A DNA stretch of 60,000 nucleotides from Polytrichum commune (taxonomy: Eukaryota; Streptophyta; Polytrichopsida; Polytrichales; Polytrichaceae). The notes under the pieces were generated by a model, which did not search any database, was not told the origin of the DNA, and worked only from the letters and a program-made list of their open reading frames with translations. The stretch covers positions 24,740,001-24,800,000 of the forward strand of contig OX485804.1 of assembly GCA_950295325.1 (NCBI GenBank), written 5' to 3'. Position numbers and translations under genes: made by a program. Below, one piece after another: positions 1-11,282 of the stretch (position 1 is its first letter; the number at the start of each line of letters is the position of its first letter).

Positions 1-2547
1 GGACCCTTCATACCAAGTACGAATTAACGTGAATGTAAGAAGGGGTAGTATTTAAAGCACTAGTGTACATAGTATAATAAGGGAGAGATATTATTTCTTT
101 AGTTTGTACATTTAAAAAGGCTTTTAAGAATTTTTAAGCAAAGGTAGATGCACAAAAGGGGGCCTTGAGGTTTAGGGAAAAGTTGACAATAGATGTGTGT
201 GTTCAATCCAATCATGTCATCCATTGTTGTCATATGGTAGTAGTCATAAATGACTACATTGTCCATTCTTGCTGGGGTTTGCATTTGGGTTCCAAATTTT
301 TACAAACTTGAGTTATGCTCCCTAGGTGGTGGCCCGGGTACGCAACTCCCATATTATACGCAGGGGGCATCGTATTAAAAACGGCTTAGAGGACGGCTTT
401 TGTAAAAATTATATCAAATTATATCAAATTAAAATGATCAAAAAGTTGGGTGAAGACCAAATTAAATAAAATGAGATGAAAAGAAAGTTGGGTTGCATAT
501 TTATTAAAAAAAACTCCAACGTATATAAAAAATTGAAACACCTAGTTTTTAAACCTTGTAGAGCGTCTCAGAGGGGTATTCAATGTAGATGTCGGATTAG
601 TATTCACAAATGATAGAGGGTCCTTTCGAGGTCTCCCTCTTTTGGAAGGAGTTGTGACAATTACAGGTGTAACATATTCATTCTCCCTATCTCTACCTCC
701 ACTACATGAGCCTCTACGCTTCATCTCACAACCCATGTGTTTGTTTAAGCCAAGGATGACCCTCCCAAATGAGCACAAGCACACTCCAAAGCGACGACAC
801 AAAGGCTCCAAAGCAAAGACACAAAGGCTCCAAAACCGAACACAAAAGCTTCAAAGCGAATATATAGAAGCCTCAAACCCTAAGCCCTAACCCTAAACCG
901 GGAACCCATGATATTTTGAAATACCCCATGATACCCTTGAGTAGTCGGGGCACCATATGATGTATATGGTCTTAAAAATACATACCTCAACTGTATCCTA
1001 ACACAAATCATTAGTTTTCTATCCCAACAGTTAGACCAGTAAGTTGCCTATACATAATTTAAAAAAATCCACACGAATATTTGCCTCCAATTAGAATTAT
1101 AAACCACAAATAGTTTCCTCCCATTAAAATTATAAGCCACGAATAGTTGCCTCCCTTTAAAATTATAAGTCATTCACAATGTTAAAATTTTATTAAAAAA
1201 TCCAAAAAGTTGGGTAGTTTGACCTATGGTTCATGTATTAAAAAAAATCATATAATTAGTTTTTTAATGCAATTATATGCTTCAAAATATATTCATTTCC
1301 TATATATAATTACATTTTTAGATTCCTTGTTAGAAGGGCTACAAGGGTTTCCTACATTAAAACAAATTGTATCACTCAATTATATTGGACTAAAACGCAT
1401 TATAAGTGATTATAATCAGGACCATATAATACGGGAGTTGCGTACGTGGGGGTGGTGGCTAAGTTATTGTCCTCTTATATTTGTTTGTTTATTTGAGTTA
1501 CATGCCATGAATTGAAAATGCTCAATGACTTTCTTACTGGAAAGTGAAAGTGAAATTTGTATGTAATAAAGGCCTACATTTAATACATGCTTTATCTTTT
1601 ATATTTTGTGGAAGCATTTATCACATTTAGATTGGAGAAATTAACCTAAATACATGAGTCCAATTTCTAGCATGTTGTTAGTACATAGACATTTGTTTTC
1701 TCTTTAAACTTCTCGTATATAGGGGGTTTAATTTCATAGTGGCTCCCGCATGTCATTTAAGTTTCCAATGAAGAGTCCACCTCCTAGAATCTTCACTAAC
1801 TCATAAGTTAGTTAATTCTCTCATCTAAGTGGTGCAACTCCCATAATATATGGCCCTAATTATAATTACTTGTAATACATTTTAGTCCAATCCTGAGTGA
1901 TATAATTTCTTTTAATGTACGCAACTTTTGTAGCCCTTCTAACAAGGAATCCAAAAATGTCATTATATATAGGAAATGAATATTTCCTGAAGCATATAAT
2001 TGCATTAGAAACCTAATTATATGAGTTCTTTTAATACAAATACCATAGGCCCAACTACCAAAAAATTTGGGCTTTTTAATAACAATTTTTTTGGTTATTA
2101 TAAATAAAACATTGCCAAGGACCTTTAATTTTAAATGGAGGCAACTATTTTGTGTGGATCTTTTGAAATTAGACGCTCTACAAGGTTTTAAAAAATAAGT
2201 GTTTCAATTCTTTATATACATTGTGTGTGTGTTCTTTTTTAATAAATATGCAACCCAAATCTTTCTACATCTCATTTTATGTAATTTGGTCTTCACCCAT
2301 CTTTTTGGTCTTTTATTTTTGTATAATTTGATTTAATTTTTACAAAAAGCCTTCCTTTAAGCCTATTTAATGCCGATGCCCCCTACGTATAATATGGGAG
2401 TTGCGTACCTAGGGGCCGAACCCATAAATGTATAAACTAAAGAAAAGTAACACCCCTCCCTTATGTATATTATGTATGCCAATGCCTCAAATAATACCCC
2501 TTCTTACACTCGTGCTAATTCATACGTGGTATAAAGAGTCCCCCCTC
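1..2547. mobile_element. Large imperfect palindrome: long-TIR DNA transposon, left end cut by window edge
   Basis: The reverse complement of about 2170-2547 matches about 1-566, and the reverse complement of 1827-2168 matches 1056-1446, so the whole block folds on a centre near 1640. The left arm carries extra DNA at about 113-330 and 569-1055 that the right arm lacks. The word GCAACTCCCATATTATACG at 343-361 recurs in reverse at about 2386-2404, and variants sit at the inner arm edges near 1440 and 1830. Long, internally patched terminal inverted repeats with a protein remnant between them suggest a Mutator-like or foldback element. The outer left boundary and target duplication lie outside the window, so the superfamily is inferred. 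Confidence 0.65.
542..811 (-). pseudogene. AT-hook protein fragment inside the palindrome
   Basis: An open frame of 89 codons (non-ATG at its upstream limit) contains the AT-hook core SKRGRPRKDP near residues 56-65 and ends with LRRSTRFKN. AT-hooks of this kind bind the DNA minor groove and are common near the C-terminus of plant transposases and of host chromatin proteins. The last codons lie in the palindrome arm: the matching DNA at about 2174-2192 in the other arm also reads RRSTRF followed by a stop. This suggests the C-terminal end of an element-encoded protein whose upstream part has been lost. I cannot assign the transposase family. Confidence 0.4.
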
Positions 2548-3439
2548 CTCCCCCGCGAGCAAATTGCAAGGCCCAATTAATCGACACAACGCCAAGCCTC
2601 ATGAGCAACTAATAACCTCCTTGCAACTAAACAGTGGGAGAGATGACACTAATGACGGTTAACTTGAACAAGAGACACTAAGTAATTTACCCTTTATCCT
2701 CAAACACTAGCTAAACTCATCTCTAATGCCGAGCCAAGACTTTGGAAGTAAGCTATGGGCCTCTTAACTTACTAAGCATCTCATCAACAAAAAGATGTTG
2801 TAGGGCACATGCATGGTTTGAGTACCCAAAAGGTATGTCCCACACCAAAACTATCAAATTTTGAAGGCGTGGAAATGACCCATAAATATATCTTCTTGTA
2901 AACACAAAAAAAAAAAAAAAAATGATAGTCCAGTATACACTTCATATAATGTTCTAAACAAAACAAAACAATTTTTTTTTAATGATGATGATTTATTTGA
3001 AATGTTCTTTGATTGCGCACTTGTCACATTTGCATATTTTTCTTAAAGGAAAGCAAAGAACTACCTGTAATGTGAGAGAGCATATATTATAGGATACAAC
3101 ATACTAAACACCTATCCAACCGTCCCAATGTCCCCGGTCTCAGAACGCATGATCTCAAGTGGACACTCAAACACCTCCAAATCACTCCATGTCGGTGTTT
3201 CTCCATCCACACACAGATTCACATCTCGTAGATAGCCACCTCCGAATGCCATGCTAGTTGCAACTTCCCGACCTAGGGCCAAGCTTGAAATGGGCTTACA
3301 TAATTAACCTGCGAGCTGGAGAGGGCAGGATGAGACATTCATCTTCTCAATTAGCCGTTTATATCGAGCATCATAACTTGCGATACTATACTCGTGGCCT
3401 GAGACCAATCGAAGAGTATTTGATGCCTCGCACTAGACT
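2548..3439. other. Intergenic, no gene seen
   Basis: This stretch lies downstream of the membrane-protein gene, which is on the minus strand. It holds a C-rich patch at 2540-2552, an A run near 2907 and a T run near 2971. I see no coding frame with family features. Confidence 0.5.
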
Positions 3440-4840
3440 TCACTTGCTCCCTCGACGATTAGCTGCGCCTTGGTAGAGCGGAGCACCATCATTGTTGTTG
3501 TTGTTGATTGGAGGAGGAGGAGGAGGGAAGTTGCCGGCGGCATGTTGAAAGTATAATTGCTGAGGAGGAGGAGGAAAGAACACCATGCTCATTTCTTTTT
3601 CAATGTCCAAGTCCTCGCCGGTGGCAGGCTTAGGAGGGTAGAAGAGGTAGCGGGAAATGTGAGCTATGGCTCTTGCGGTGACAACAAGCCCAACCCCCCC
3701 GGACCACATGCACGCCACCACGATGGCAGCGAACATGAGGGCAGCGATGTTGTCCATGGCGGACCCCGAGTCGTCGTCCACGAACATGAGGTAGGTGCCT
3801 ATGAGGATGACGACTGCGAGCTGGCCGAACACACGCTGCCATCGCCAGTCTTCCGTGATCTTCAAAAGAGTGCGGTTAGGTCGAGCCTCCTGTTTCAGAG
3901 CGGTCGCAAGCTGCAGCTGGTTAGGGTTCATCGACTTTTCCTTCTTTTTCTTGTACGTCTCACGGCGGCGTTGTAGCTCCATCTCATCGTCCTGTTCGCT
4001 CTCGTCAAACCAGCTGACCGTCACTTGCCGGAGGACAGTGGAGATTAAGCACAGGAGTGTCATCCAGGCGTACACAACAGCAGTATTGTAGAGGACGATG
4101 GCCCGCCATTTGGTAGGATCTGAATGTCCTGTTCCTTCGATTAGGCAACCGCCAACGACGACGATCAAGTACATGTGTAGCACATCGGAGATCCAATCCT
4201 CCCATCGTGGCTCTGTTAACCACCATCTCCTCATGTCAGAACCGGTTTTGGTTTGTATGTAGAAGGACCATGAAGAAGATGACTCCTTACTAGGACTGCT
4301 GTTGCGGCCACCTTTTTGACGAGATTTATTCACCATGGCGACATGACAACAGACATTCCAAAACCACTTCAACACCACGAAGGCGATCACTACACACTGC
4401 AGCAGCAGTATGAGCTTCAAGGCGAGGATAGTTCCGTCTCGCATCACTTTAGTCCAGAACCTGTAGGTGTAGAGGTGATGGAGGTCGGTGAAGTCGCAGT
4501 TGAAATTCTCCAGGACGATCTTCCTCTGTGGCACCTGCCAGAACCTCCATTGCTTCCAGTACGGTGACAAGCGGGTCTCCACGTAGCCGAGGTCGAAGTA
4601 GGGCCTGGAGATTATCCTGGCCCCGTGTTCGTCGTACGTGAAATTGAAGAGGTTGTATTTGTGGTTGCTTCCGTCCTCGCAACAGTAGGAAAAGTTGTAT
4701 ATGTCTTCCGGCCAAACCTTGAAAAAATTCTTAGTACTGTCTTTGCGGAAGTCGGAGCACCTTAAGAGGCCTGTACTATTATACACACCTATCACTCCCG
4801 GAGTCCCCAATAGAGAAGCGGTCGTCAGAGGTGGAGACAT
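3440..4840 (-). CDS. Unrecognised five-pass membrane protein, 466 residues, intronless
   Basis: A single uninterrupted frame runs from ATG (4838-4840) to a stop at 3440. It is clearly GC-richer than the surrounding DNA, which supports real coding. The N-terminal ~135 residues are soluble, with cysteines at 28, 53, 54 and 115 and many Tyr, Trp and Phe. Five hydrophobic segments follow at about 137-160, 219-235, 247-270, 337-355 and 364-390. A Ser-rich loop (180-190) separates the first and second, and an acidic then basic charged loop (279-302, with an RRRETYKKKK run) separates the third and fourth. The tail is low complexity: proline runs at 423-426 and 439-444, then five Asn at 446-450. I do not recognise the family, and no catalytic or transport motif is visible. 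It could be a lineage-specific membrane protein. Coding status is quite sure; function is unknown. Confidence 0.85.
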   Translation of the reverse strand: MSPPLTTASLLGTPGVIGVYNSTGLLRCSDFRKDSTKNFFKVWPEDIYNFSYCCEDGSNHKYNLFNFTYDEHGARIISRPYFDLGYVETRLSPYWKQWRFWQVPQRKIVLENFNCDFTDLHHLYTYRFWTKVMRDGTILALKLILLLQCVVIAFVVLKWFWNVCCHVAMVNKSRQKGGRNSSPSKESSSSWSFYIQTKTGSDMRRWWLTEPRWEDWISDVLHMYLIVVVGGCLIEGTGHSDPTKWRAIVLYNTAVVYAWMTLLCLISTVLRQVTVSWFDESEQDDEMELQRRRETYKKKKEKSMNPNQLQLATALKQEARPNRTLLKITEDWRWQRVFGQLAVVILIGTYLMFVDDDSGSAMDNIAALMFAAIVVACMWSGGVGLVVTARAIAHISRYLFYPPKPATGEDLDIEKEMSMVFFPPPPQQLYFQHAAGNFPPPPPPINNNNNDGAPLYQGAANRRGSK

Positions 4841-5843
4841 CTTTACAAGCTCTCGGTTGCCAGCCTTTTTGACGTCGATGACTGATCAAACTTGCCTCAC
4901 CTTACAGTGGGAGCCTGCAAGCCAAATAAGAAACTAAACTATGCACAAGATCAGACTCCTCTCCTAGTCCAACAACAGTTTCCGTCACCAAATGCAGAAA
5001 TTCTAGACGGTGCACTAATCACGCGCCAAATGGAACTAGTCTGCGATGTTCATGCAGGAGATCATTCTGAATCAGCAATTTAACCAAGGAAGGATACTAG
5101 TTGCAATGGACTTATAGTACAGCAATAATATTTTACCGACAGATGCATGAAGATGTTCAACGCAAGATCACCAATTTATATTTCTCGAGGGTTCTTAAAC
5201 TGATCACCGTAACCTTGATTTGATGATGCAAAGTGGTATGCAGTCGAAGGTATAGATGCCTCACCAGTAACCAGTTTATAAGCTGTAATGAAGCCAGGGA
5301 GCGCACTACCTCGATGTGCTTAAACCTAACTCATCATGTGCTCAAGGATGCAACCGAAGCATCGATTATTTGAGAGTCATCGATCGGGACCAGCTTGGAC
5401 AACCCAACCCGACCCAACCCAACCCACATTGTGCGGCTCGGCTCGGCGATCGATCCTCCTGCAAGCTAGTAACATGGCATCCTGAAGAAGTCCAGGCTAC
5501 AGGCACACTTATATGTTAACTCCGAAGAATAATCCAACTGCCTCCTGGAAGTTGCTCCAACTTGTGCAGAGAATATCCATAATCCGATTCGACCGTAGTC
5601 AACCCTGGTGTCATAAAGTTAATTCGATTGTCGGTAGGATCCCTTCAATCCTGTCTTACAGCTATATGAAATGTACATAACTATACAAAATTATAAGCAT
5701 TGCGTGGTGGTGTTTCGGGTCCGAGGCCTTGGACACGTAAAAAGAACCAAGGACCGACCGACCCAAGGACATCCCACCAGACCCATCAAGCCAAGGACCA
5801 CCCCCATGCCACCAAAACCAACCAAAGAAAAGGCCGTGCCTAC
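4841..5843. other. Upstream flank of the membrane-protein gene
   Basis: No gene is seen here. This should hold the promoter and 5' leader of the minus-strand membrane-protein gene. A short CCCAACCCGACCCAACCCAA-like tract lies at 5401-5425. I could not pin a TATA box or transcription start. Confidence 0.4.
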
Positions 5844-6937
5844 TTATCTACGTTGTCTTTTCCATTTCCACTCAATATGTAAGTTGTGTCTTCTACAAAG
5901 AACATTCCTAGCCCCCCACGTTTTGTCAAAACCTTGAAGCATGGCAACCACCGAAAAACTACTAATTTTAATGTCCGCTAAAACCCTCTTCCATGCCGAT
6001 TTGGCGTAAATAATGAGTTCATTCCAAATCTAGTGTTTGAGCCTAGTCTCATGCCATTGCCTTGATTGAACACCTTGTCGTTCCTTTCGATTCAGATGGT
6101 CCAAAGGGTGATGCCCCTAAGGAGGTGCCAAACTTTGATCATTTTACCATATTTCTTGGGGATTCTCTCCCCGAAGAGTGTTTGCTTCCAATTGAAACTA
6201 TCGTAGTGGCTAGATCTAACCCCACAAAATTCGTGCATGATATAGGTGGCCCATCTCCACGCCCTTCTTGCTTGAATGCAATCCCAAAATTTATGTTTGA
6301 CTGATTCGCTAGTGTTAGGGAGGCAAAAAAACACATTGCTTGGAGATAGAGGCTGGTGCAATCCTAGCCCTTCATTCATTGACTACGGCCGCTTTATGCC
6401 AGATTGACCAGATGAAAGCTGCTTCTTTTCCTGCTCGAAGTGAATCCCAAACTTGCGACGAGTAGAACCTATAGTTACTCGGGAGATAGCCTTGCCATTT
6501 ATCAGTAGCGCGGGTGATTCCCGGTTTCTTTTGTTGAGGTAGTTGCGACCATCCTTGGTGGTGTAGTCAAGGAACCGCCCCCCATCCATCCACCGCCACC
6601 TATCCAGGTCCCATCCAAGGGATGCCAGTTTGCCATAGAAAAAGATTATTTCTTCTCTCTTCCCTTCCCTCTTAGGTCCTCTAGTGGTGTGTATGACTTT
6701 TACCTTATGGAAATAGCCTTCAATTTCCCCGAGCGGGCGTTCCCATACTCTAAGGCACCGGGAGTGTCTGCCTACCGTGAAACACTGTACCGGAAGAGGC
6801 AGCGTGAGGTTGTGCCACTGCAAGCATTCGGGTGTGAAACCCGTATCACATTGAAAAACAAACGCCGGGTCTTCTTCTCCAAAGACATAGTACCCAAGCC
6901 ATTGGCCAGCATAGGCCGTGTCTTCGTCAGTTTCCAA
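5844..6937 (-). pseudogene. LINE (non-LTR retrotransposon) ORF2 3' fragment, degenerate
   Basis: Read on the minus strand, the DNA encodes the C-terminal part of a plant LINE reverse transcriptase. From 6937 to 6383 it has a WRW-x-DGGRFLDYTTKDGRNYL region. After an in-frame stop at 6383-6385 the same frame continues with the zf-RVT-like motif SESVKHKFWDCIQARRAWR, then KYGKMIKVWHLL and a WTI-stop-IERNDKVFNQ segment in which a stop replaces an expected Trp. A frameshift follows, then RLKH-stop-IWNEL and an AKSAWKRV stretch, ending at a stop at 5844-5846. Weak, frameshifted similarity extends upstream to about 7050. At least three stops and one frameshift make it dead. No poly(A) tail or target duplication was found, and the 5' two thirds are missing. 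Confidence 0.75.
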
Positions 6938-7050
6938 GAGTTGGTGTCATTGTTCGGAAATCTTATTGGTTATGTAGTGGACATGTTTTCTTTGGTTCTT
7001 AATTCATTTTGGTGTTGGCTTAAGGTAGAGGGTGCTAAACCCAACACTCC

Positions 7051-7829
7051 ACCTAAAAAGCAATACCTATAAACGTCTCCCACAAATCATCAACACACTA
7101 CTACCTTGAACCGTTCTCCATGGAAAAGGAGGGCCTAAGTGACAGGTTTAGGTGCCATTAGTAGTGGCACTGCATACCGAACTCCACTACTTTCATATAG
7201 GGTAAGTAATGGGTTCCACTCTATCTCGGATTGGTTCAAGATGGGTTTAGGGTGGCTTGTCAATGCCTATTCTAGCTATTCTATTCACACACTGGAGGGG
7301 GGCGGTTCAAGCCCACAAAGCCTAGGGGGTCGGTTATGGGTACAAAAGGGACTAATTTTGGGCAGCAAGCAGGTCAGTATTTGGGATGCAAGGGGATGGT
7401 TTTACAACTGTTCCAGGTGGGAACACGGAGGTGGCTATGTTGGACTTTGATCTAGCTTGGGTCTAGTACCCAACTATGTTGTGTTAGTTTTAGGCAATCA
7501 TGTGTTGGTTATGGGCAATGAAGGTGGACGCCCTCATCATATGCAAGGTCAAAATACACAAGGCCTAAAGATCGGTTTAAGAAAACTAGTGGTTTTGACT
7601 TTGAATATTCATCAAATATTCAATTGAGGCTAAAAATATTATTAATGCCTATCTTTAACCCAAAGGCTTTTATATATATATACTTTTTATATCAACCACC
7701 CGGTCATATGCATGTGCAATAGGTTAAGGTGTTTGTTAAAGCACCCTCTACCTTAGTGGCCTTCTGTCTCAAAAAGACAAGGTTATAAGTAAAAGTGGCA
7801 TGCCAGGTGAAACCTTCATCACGTCTGCA
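7051..7829. other. Intergenic, no gene seen
   Basis: AT-rich DNA with a short TA run at 7669-7682. No coding frame or recognisable repeat boundary was found before the MITE at 7830. Confidence 0.4.
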
Positions 7830-8175
7830 CACTACACTAAATAGGTAGATTAGTGTTGGAAACACTAATAGTCGACGAAAACGCTAAATGTAAATTGTCT
7901 CTATAATGTTAGAACACTAAATGTCAACTCTAACACTATTTGTACCAAGTAGTAACTTTAAATATTTACATGAGCGCATTTAGTGTTAGATGATATTTTG
8001 TAAATCTTGGAATGAAGAATTGAAGGAAGAAGAATATGAGAACCTCGTAAAAGGTATAATTTGTTCAAACCCTATTCAACACTAATTGTAATATCAGTTG
8101 AAAATTAGTGTTTAAGGTAACTATTGCATCTAACACTAATCTTCATCTAACACTAATCTACCTATTTAGTGTAGT
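7830..8175. mobile_element. CACTA-like MITE with subterminal AACACTA repeats
   Basis: The left end CACTACACTAAATAGG (from 7830) is mirrored by CCTATTTAGTGTAGT at 8161-8175. The inverted repeat extends inward through GTAGATTAGTGTT for about 28 bp. Inside, the octamer-like word AACACTA or its reverse complement TAGTGTT occurs about nine times in both orientations, which is typical of the subterminal transposase-binding arrays of En/Spm (CACTA) elements. The element is only about 346 bp and has no coding capacity. A 3-bp target duplication is not clear because the right terminal base is changed. Confidence 0.65.
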
Positions 8176-9310
8176 TAATTAATCTACCAGCTACTATTTA
8201 CCCCCACTTCGTGTGATTACTTGCACACTCAACAGTAATACAGTACATACCTTTATACTGTGTGCCTTATTTTGCAATACTTTGGTAAGAAAAACATGCA
8301 ATCATGGTGATTAAATTTAGCAGTAAACGTGAAGTATGTGATATATCCAGGACGTGAAGCAGGAAGGACTGTGTCTGTATGAGCATCAAATTATATAAAG
8401 ATATGTGTACTGCTCTCCCTCTTTATTGGCTCTGTCTGTAGGACAGAGACTATGCATCAACTTCTTCGTTTCAAGAGCAAATTTCCTAACCACTTTGTGT
8501 TCACACTTGGATGTTACTTGTTCTTATTATTTTTGGTCCACTTTATTTAATGTGGATGTTAACTATAGTTTTTATATATATATAAAAGTGCTCCCTAAAA
8601 TGCATTGAAACTATAGTTATTTCAGCAATTCTTAATTATTTATTTTAAAATTTTCGGGTGATAAGTGAGTAGCTTCAATCCTTGACCCGTATTTGAAAAG
8701 AAGGTGCACCAAATCCAAGAAAGGTTTGGTATAGTGAATATATAGCCATGGATTGGCATGAACAAAGTAATTAGCTACAATTGTAGTCTTTCATAGCAAA
8801 GGACAGAGCCTCACGGTTCTACCGTTTTCTTGTTAAGATACGTTTGGTCATGCAGAAGAAAAAAAAAAGAACGCCCGTATATAAATACCGGCATGAATGT
8901 GAGCCCGTTGGCCTTACATTGAACACGGTATTATGTGATGCAATATACGGTGTTATGCCTCCTTTACTAGTCATGTAAAATAGTGGCATAACATTTAATG
9001 TTGTATTCTCCATGATATGATATTTTGGTCTCAAATGTCGTATTATTGAGGTTTTGGAAGAAAATTGTCTTTTTCATAATATTACTCATTGTCGTGGACC
9101 CTTATACTATAACATTGGGATGTTGGGAGCTCAGTCTAAATTTGAGTCTCCTTGCGCAACTTTTCGAGCATCCGACTGTTATATTTTGAGGATCACATAA
9201 TGAAAGCTAAATGCTAAATAATGTTATGTTCAATTTAAGATTCCATTTTTTTATAGATAATGAAGATACATGACTTATGAAAGAACATTTGTATTGAAGA
9301 GATATGCTTA
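8176..9310. other. Intergenic, no gene seen
   Basis: AT-rich DNA with a T/A dinucleotide patch near 8573-8584. Nothing coding or clearly repetitive within the window was found. Confidence 0.4.
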
Positions 9311-9672
9311 GGGCCGGTTCACACTATGCCCAAGTCGAGAGGAGAAGCGTCACTTTTCTAGACCAAACTATGTCGAGAGGAGAAGCCTTTGGGTTGAAAA
9401 AATATATTAAAATAATCCACGGCTAAAAAAGTTCGGCCTCTTGACGGAAGTTTGGGTCGAGCATTTTGCTCGACCCAAACTTGGCTCAAGAGGCCGAACT
9501 CTTGGCGCCATAACTTCCTAAAAGTGCTGCCACCTAGGCTCTTTTGGAGGCGACGTCCTTTGGACTTCGGCCTCTAGTGTGAAGGCCGAGAGGACGGACT
9601 TTGAACATTCCTGCATTTTCATTGGTCCAAACGCTTCTCCTCTCGAAGTTTGGCCATAGTGTAAACCGGCCC
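9311..9672 (-). mobile_element. Tourist-like (PIF/Harbinger) MITE, copy 1 of 3
   Basis: The element is bounded by GGGCCGGTTCACACTATG at 9311 and its near-complement CATAGTGTAAACCGGCCC ending at 9672. It is flanked by a perfect TTA duplication (9308-9310 and 9673-9675), the signature of PIF/Harbinger MITEs. It is inverted relative to the copies at 20889 and 59191. A 69-bp internal palindrome (33-bp arms, 3-bp loop) lies at 9431-9499. It is noncoding; short frames in it are chance. Confidence 0.85.
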
Positions 9673-11282
9673 TTATAACGTTCCCCAAAACTCAAGGTTC
9701 CCATGCATGTTCCAAAGTCCTCATCACATGTGAGCTTTGAAATAAATGTGGACCCCACCACTTATGGACATTAATTAACTCTATCTTTTGACAAGTCGGG
9801 CCTTAAAATGTCATATCATGAGCTCGTAGTTGTAGTAAGGAGATAAATTAACAATAGAAAATCAGGTTGACGGGAAATGTGTTGTATAGAGTTGGTATTT
9901 TGGTGATTCCAAACTTTCAAATAGTCTGAAATTATGTACACACTATGTAATAACAAATGCAAACAATAGGCAAACACGCAACCATGTCACAAATGTATGA
10001 CCGATAGAAATCACACATGAGGCACAACAACAAAGTTATGGGAAGAAGTCGCAATTTTGAGGGGATTCCAAAGGTCTGTCAACCACTAGTTGTGTCTAGA
10101 ATTGGCTAGAATGTCTGGAATTACCTAAACGCTAGTTATTAGCCAAGATGTTGTATAGTCAAGTGTCGTAATATGGAGGATACTAGAATGTATGTATAAA
10201 GACAAGGCATTGAGTATATGATTCATAAATTCATCTCCATCAAGTAAGTTAGAGCATACCATCACATGTTGTTGTACACCAAACACAAACACAACAGTTG
10301 TCGTTAGCCATATGGGGGGGGGGGGTGATTCCTTTGAAATATCAATTTTTGATATTTCACCATTTGGATGAAATATTAAGACAAAGTTGTCCAAGCCTTT
10401 TTAAGTGGGACACTTGAGTAGGCATACAACAAATGTCAGTCTAAGCACAGCTGAGTCTCAAAATGCCCCCACCTCCTACAAGACCGTTTTATGAATCATA
10501 TGGAATATGACAATATGTACTTTGACTAGAGATCACATAGCATACAAACTTGTCACCAAATATGCATAGCACATTTCTCACCAACAATTTTTCCTTTGAA
10601 AAGTACATCATCTTGTCGATCCAACAACCAGATTGGTAACTGGAGTTAGAAGTGTCCATAATAGTCACGCACTTACCTCAGAATGGCAGTGATAAATTAA
10701 TCCATAGAAAAGTACCTCTTGTTTATCCGATGAAAACAGTGGTGATTGTTTCATGATCTATTAATTTGTTTGATTTGACATCGAATTTTGCTTTTAAAAC
10801 CTTGAATACTCTACATGGACTTTCAATGAGAAATATTTAACCACACACAGATAAGAAATATGTTTGTTTGTCGTTTACATAGATTAAAGCTTGCAACAAT
10901 TCCCTCTTCATGTGGTTAGAGCTTCATGGTATTTAGGTAAACTCCTCCATTTCGAACATATAAATGCATTGAAAGGCTAACTTTATAACCTGAATGTTAA
11001 TTTTATTTGATCTTGTCGGAGTTGAAAAGATGGTTAAACATAGTCCTACCTCTTCAATATGACAACCTCGATACAATGACACAAAGTTTGTAAACCATAA
11101 TATAGGTAGAATCTACCTCTATGATATGATTGTGGCATTGTTAATACCACACTCCTGGACTCACAAAATGTCGTATTATAAAGGTAATAAAAACATACAC
11201 AATGGGTCCCACATGTATAAGTACATAGTTAATATGAAATTTATGTAACATGTGAAATGCTGGTAAAAGATGATCTCAATGT
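9673..11282. other. Intergenic, no gene seen
   Basis: Holds a G run at 10314-10325 and otherwise featureless AT-rich DNA. Confidence 0.4.

Noticed and set aside
870-900. Telomere-like CCCTAAGCCCTAACCCTAAA
   Set aside because: Only about three degenerate units; too short for an interstitial telomere tract. The same applies near 12482.
3557-3976. 139-codon plus-strand frame
   Set aside because: Antisense of the membrane-protein gene, open because of its GC-rich codons.
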